A stretch of DNA of 12,617 bases, taken from Candidatus Pacearchaeota archaeon (GTDB lineage: Archaea > Nanobdellota > Nanobdellia > Pacearchaeales > GW2011-AR1). The translations under genes and the position numbers were made by a program. Every line of letters starts with the position of its first letter. Position 1 is the first letter of the stretch. The stretch covers positions 1-12,617 of the forward strand of contig RFLC01000096.1 in assembly GCA_003694055.1 (NCBI GenBank), written 5' to 3'. Shown here one piece after another: positions 12,055 through 12,617 of the stretch. The notes under the pieces were generated by a model. The model saw only the letters and a list, made by a program, of their open reading frames with translations, was not told where the DNA came from and made no database searches.

Positions 12055-12534
12055 TTACAAGTCCGTCACAATTAGTTTGTTTTTGAGCGATCGGCAAAAC
12101 GCATGCAAGTGCTCGCGGTTCATCTCCCAGGTTTCAGTGTTGTCGTTTGGGTGATAGCTTGTTATTTCAGCATTCCAGAGTTCAGAGTCTATAACCACAC
12201 AGGTGTTTTTCGAGAATATCGCGCCAAAGAGCGATACGCTGCCAGGCCGCGTGCGCAACTCGCGCGCAAGCTCTTCCTCGTTGGCAAAGTTTAATTTTCT
12301 AACTCCAAGGAAAGATTTCAAGCTTTTTATGTTGAGCCGCTTCTCTCCAGGCAAACAAACTAGATAAAAATCTCTTTTTTCGTTTCTTAAAAAAAGGCAT
12401 TTAGTTCCCACGCCCGGAATGTTCGGCTTTATCCGCTTTGATTCCTCAACACTAAAAACTGGCGGATGCGTGTGGACCTTCCATTTTATCCCTCTCTCTC
12501 GCAAGTGCTTCTCTATCTCAAATTTCGCGTCCAT
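12055..12534 (-). CDS. YbaK/ProX-type aminoacyl-tRNA deacylase
   Basis: Trans-editing protein of the bacterial ProRS INS superfamily (YbaK/ProX/PrdX), which hydrolyses mischarged tRNA such as Ala-tRNA(Pro) or Cys-tRNA(Pro). The 159 aa fit a stand-alone domain. Motifs are HPPVFSVEES (23-32), KCLFLRNEK with K45, the LPGEKRLNIKSL segment (61-72), GSVSLFG (98-104) and the late SYHPNDNT motif (126-133). HPNDNTxTW with PGSVS is closer to the ProX/PrdX branch than to YbaK, by memory. There is no membrane segment. It is the first gene of a three-gene operon with SNase and a surface protein, a functionally mixed set. A TATA-like GTTAATTG lies about 27 bp before ATG 12534 and shares a 40-bp divergent region with the next gene. 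Confidence 0.88.
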   Translation of the reverse strand: MDAKFEIEKHLRERGIKWKVHTHPPVFSVEESKRIKPNIPGVGTKCLFLRNEKRDFYLVCLPGEKRLNIKSLKSFLGVRKLNFANEEELARELRTRPGSVSLFGAIFSKNTCVVIDSELWNAEITSYHPNDNTETWEMNREHLHAFCRSLKNKLIVTDL

Positions 12535-12545
12535 CTACCGAATGA

Positions 12546-12554
12546 TTTATATAC
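12546..12554 (+). promoter_or_regulatory. TATA box for the glutaredoxin-like gene
   Basis: TTTATATAC centred about 25 bp before the ATG at 12575. A weaker box on the opposite strand (GTTAATTG, 12557-12564) serves the ProX-like gene, so the two promoters interleave. Confidence 0.6.
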
Positions 12555-12574
12555 GTCAATTAACTCTCTTGCTC

Positions 12575-12617
12575 ATGGGAAATAAAAAAGTTATTGTTTA
12601 CAGCACGCCAACTTGCC
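12575..12617 (+). CDS. Glutaredoxin/thioredoxin-fold protein, N-terminal fragment cut by window end
   Basis: Fourteen codons are visible: MGNKKVIVYSTPTC. A first beta strand (KVIVY) followed by S-T-P-T-C is the start of the CxxC redox site of glutaredoxin-like proteins. The second cysteine lies beyond the window. It is a plausible redox partner of the thioredoxin-reductase-like protein (inference). Confidence 0.75.
   Translation, partial: MGNKKVIVYSTPTC

Overview
The window looks like archaeal chromosome, most likely from a small-genome DPANN-type lineage (Diapherotrites/Micrarchaeota-like; the exact phylum is a guess). The archaeal evidence is a stand-alone Bud32 kinase of the KEOPS complex, a short histone-fold protein, an EndoQ-type PHP nuclease ending in a PCNA-binding-like peptide, an XPD/Rad3-type helicase, a CCA-less tRNA-Arg(GCG), and TATA boxes centred about 25-28 bp before almost every start codon. 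That spacing implies leaderless mRNAs. Coding is dense and most genes are their own transcription unit.

Layout. 1-396: no convincing gene, but a run of stem-loops ending in a hairpin plus GGAGG-TGTCAC-like tail that resembles the right end/omegaRNA of an IS200/IS605 (TnpB) element. 397-2062: a bacterial-looking Mn-type superoxide dismutase (-) and a bacterial-type polyprenyl diphosphate synthase (+) diverge from a promoter region with two inverted repeats. 2160-4161: an unrecognised 107-aa protein (+), Bud32 (-) and a thioredoxin-reductase-like flavoprotein (-) lacking the usual NADPH motif. 4386-5596: a small membrane-anchored protein (-), a 55-aa histone-like protein (+) and an AAA_28-type P-loop NTPase (-). 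5597-6771: AT-rich and gene-poor, with one 4-TM protein (-), inverted repeats and a possible small ORF. 6772-9911: XPD-like helicase (+) and EndoQ-like nuclease (-) converge, forming a DNA-repair pair. 9949-10020: tRNA-Arg. 10021-10295: noncoding and rich in palindromes and hairpins. 10296-12534: a PLDc_N-type small membrane protein (+) faces a three-gene (-) operon of YbaK/ProX-type deacylase, secreted or anchored SNase with a lamin-tail-like domain, and a signal-peptide/Ig-like/TM surface protein. 12575-end: the first 14 codons of a glutaredoxin-like protein (+).

Functional themes are oxidative/thiol homeostasis (SOD, TrxR-like, glutaredoxin-like), DNA maintenance (histone, XPD, EndoQ), translation quality and tRNA modification (Bud32, ProX-like, tRNA-Arg), isoprenoid lipid synthesis and cell-surface functions. 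The most unusual items are the IS605-like structured RNA, the alpha3-less mini-histone with the only full Shine-Dalgarno, the three-cysteine XPD homologue, the near-uniform leaderless promoter geometry, and the 10.06-10.22 kb structured intergenic region.
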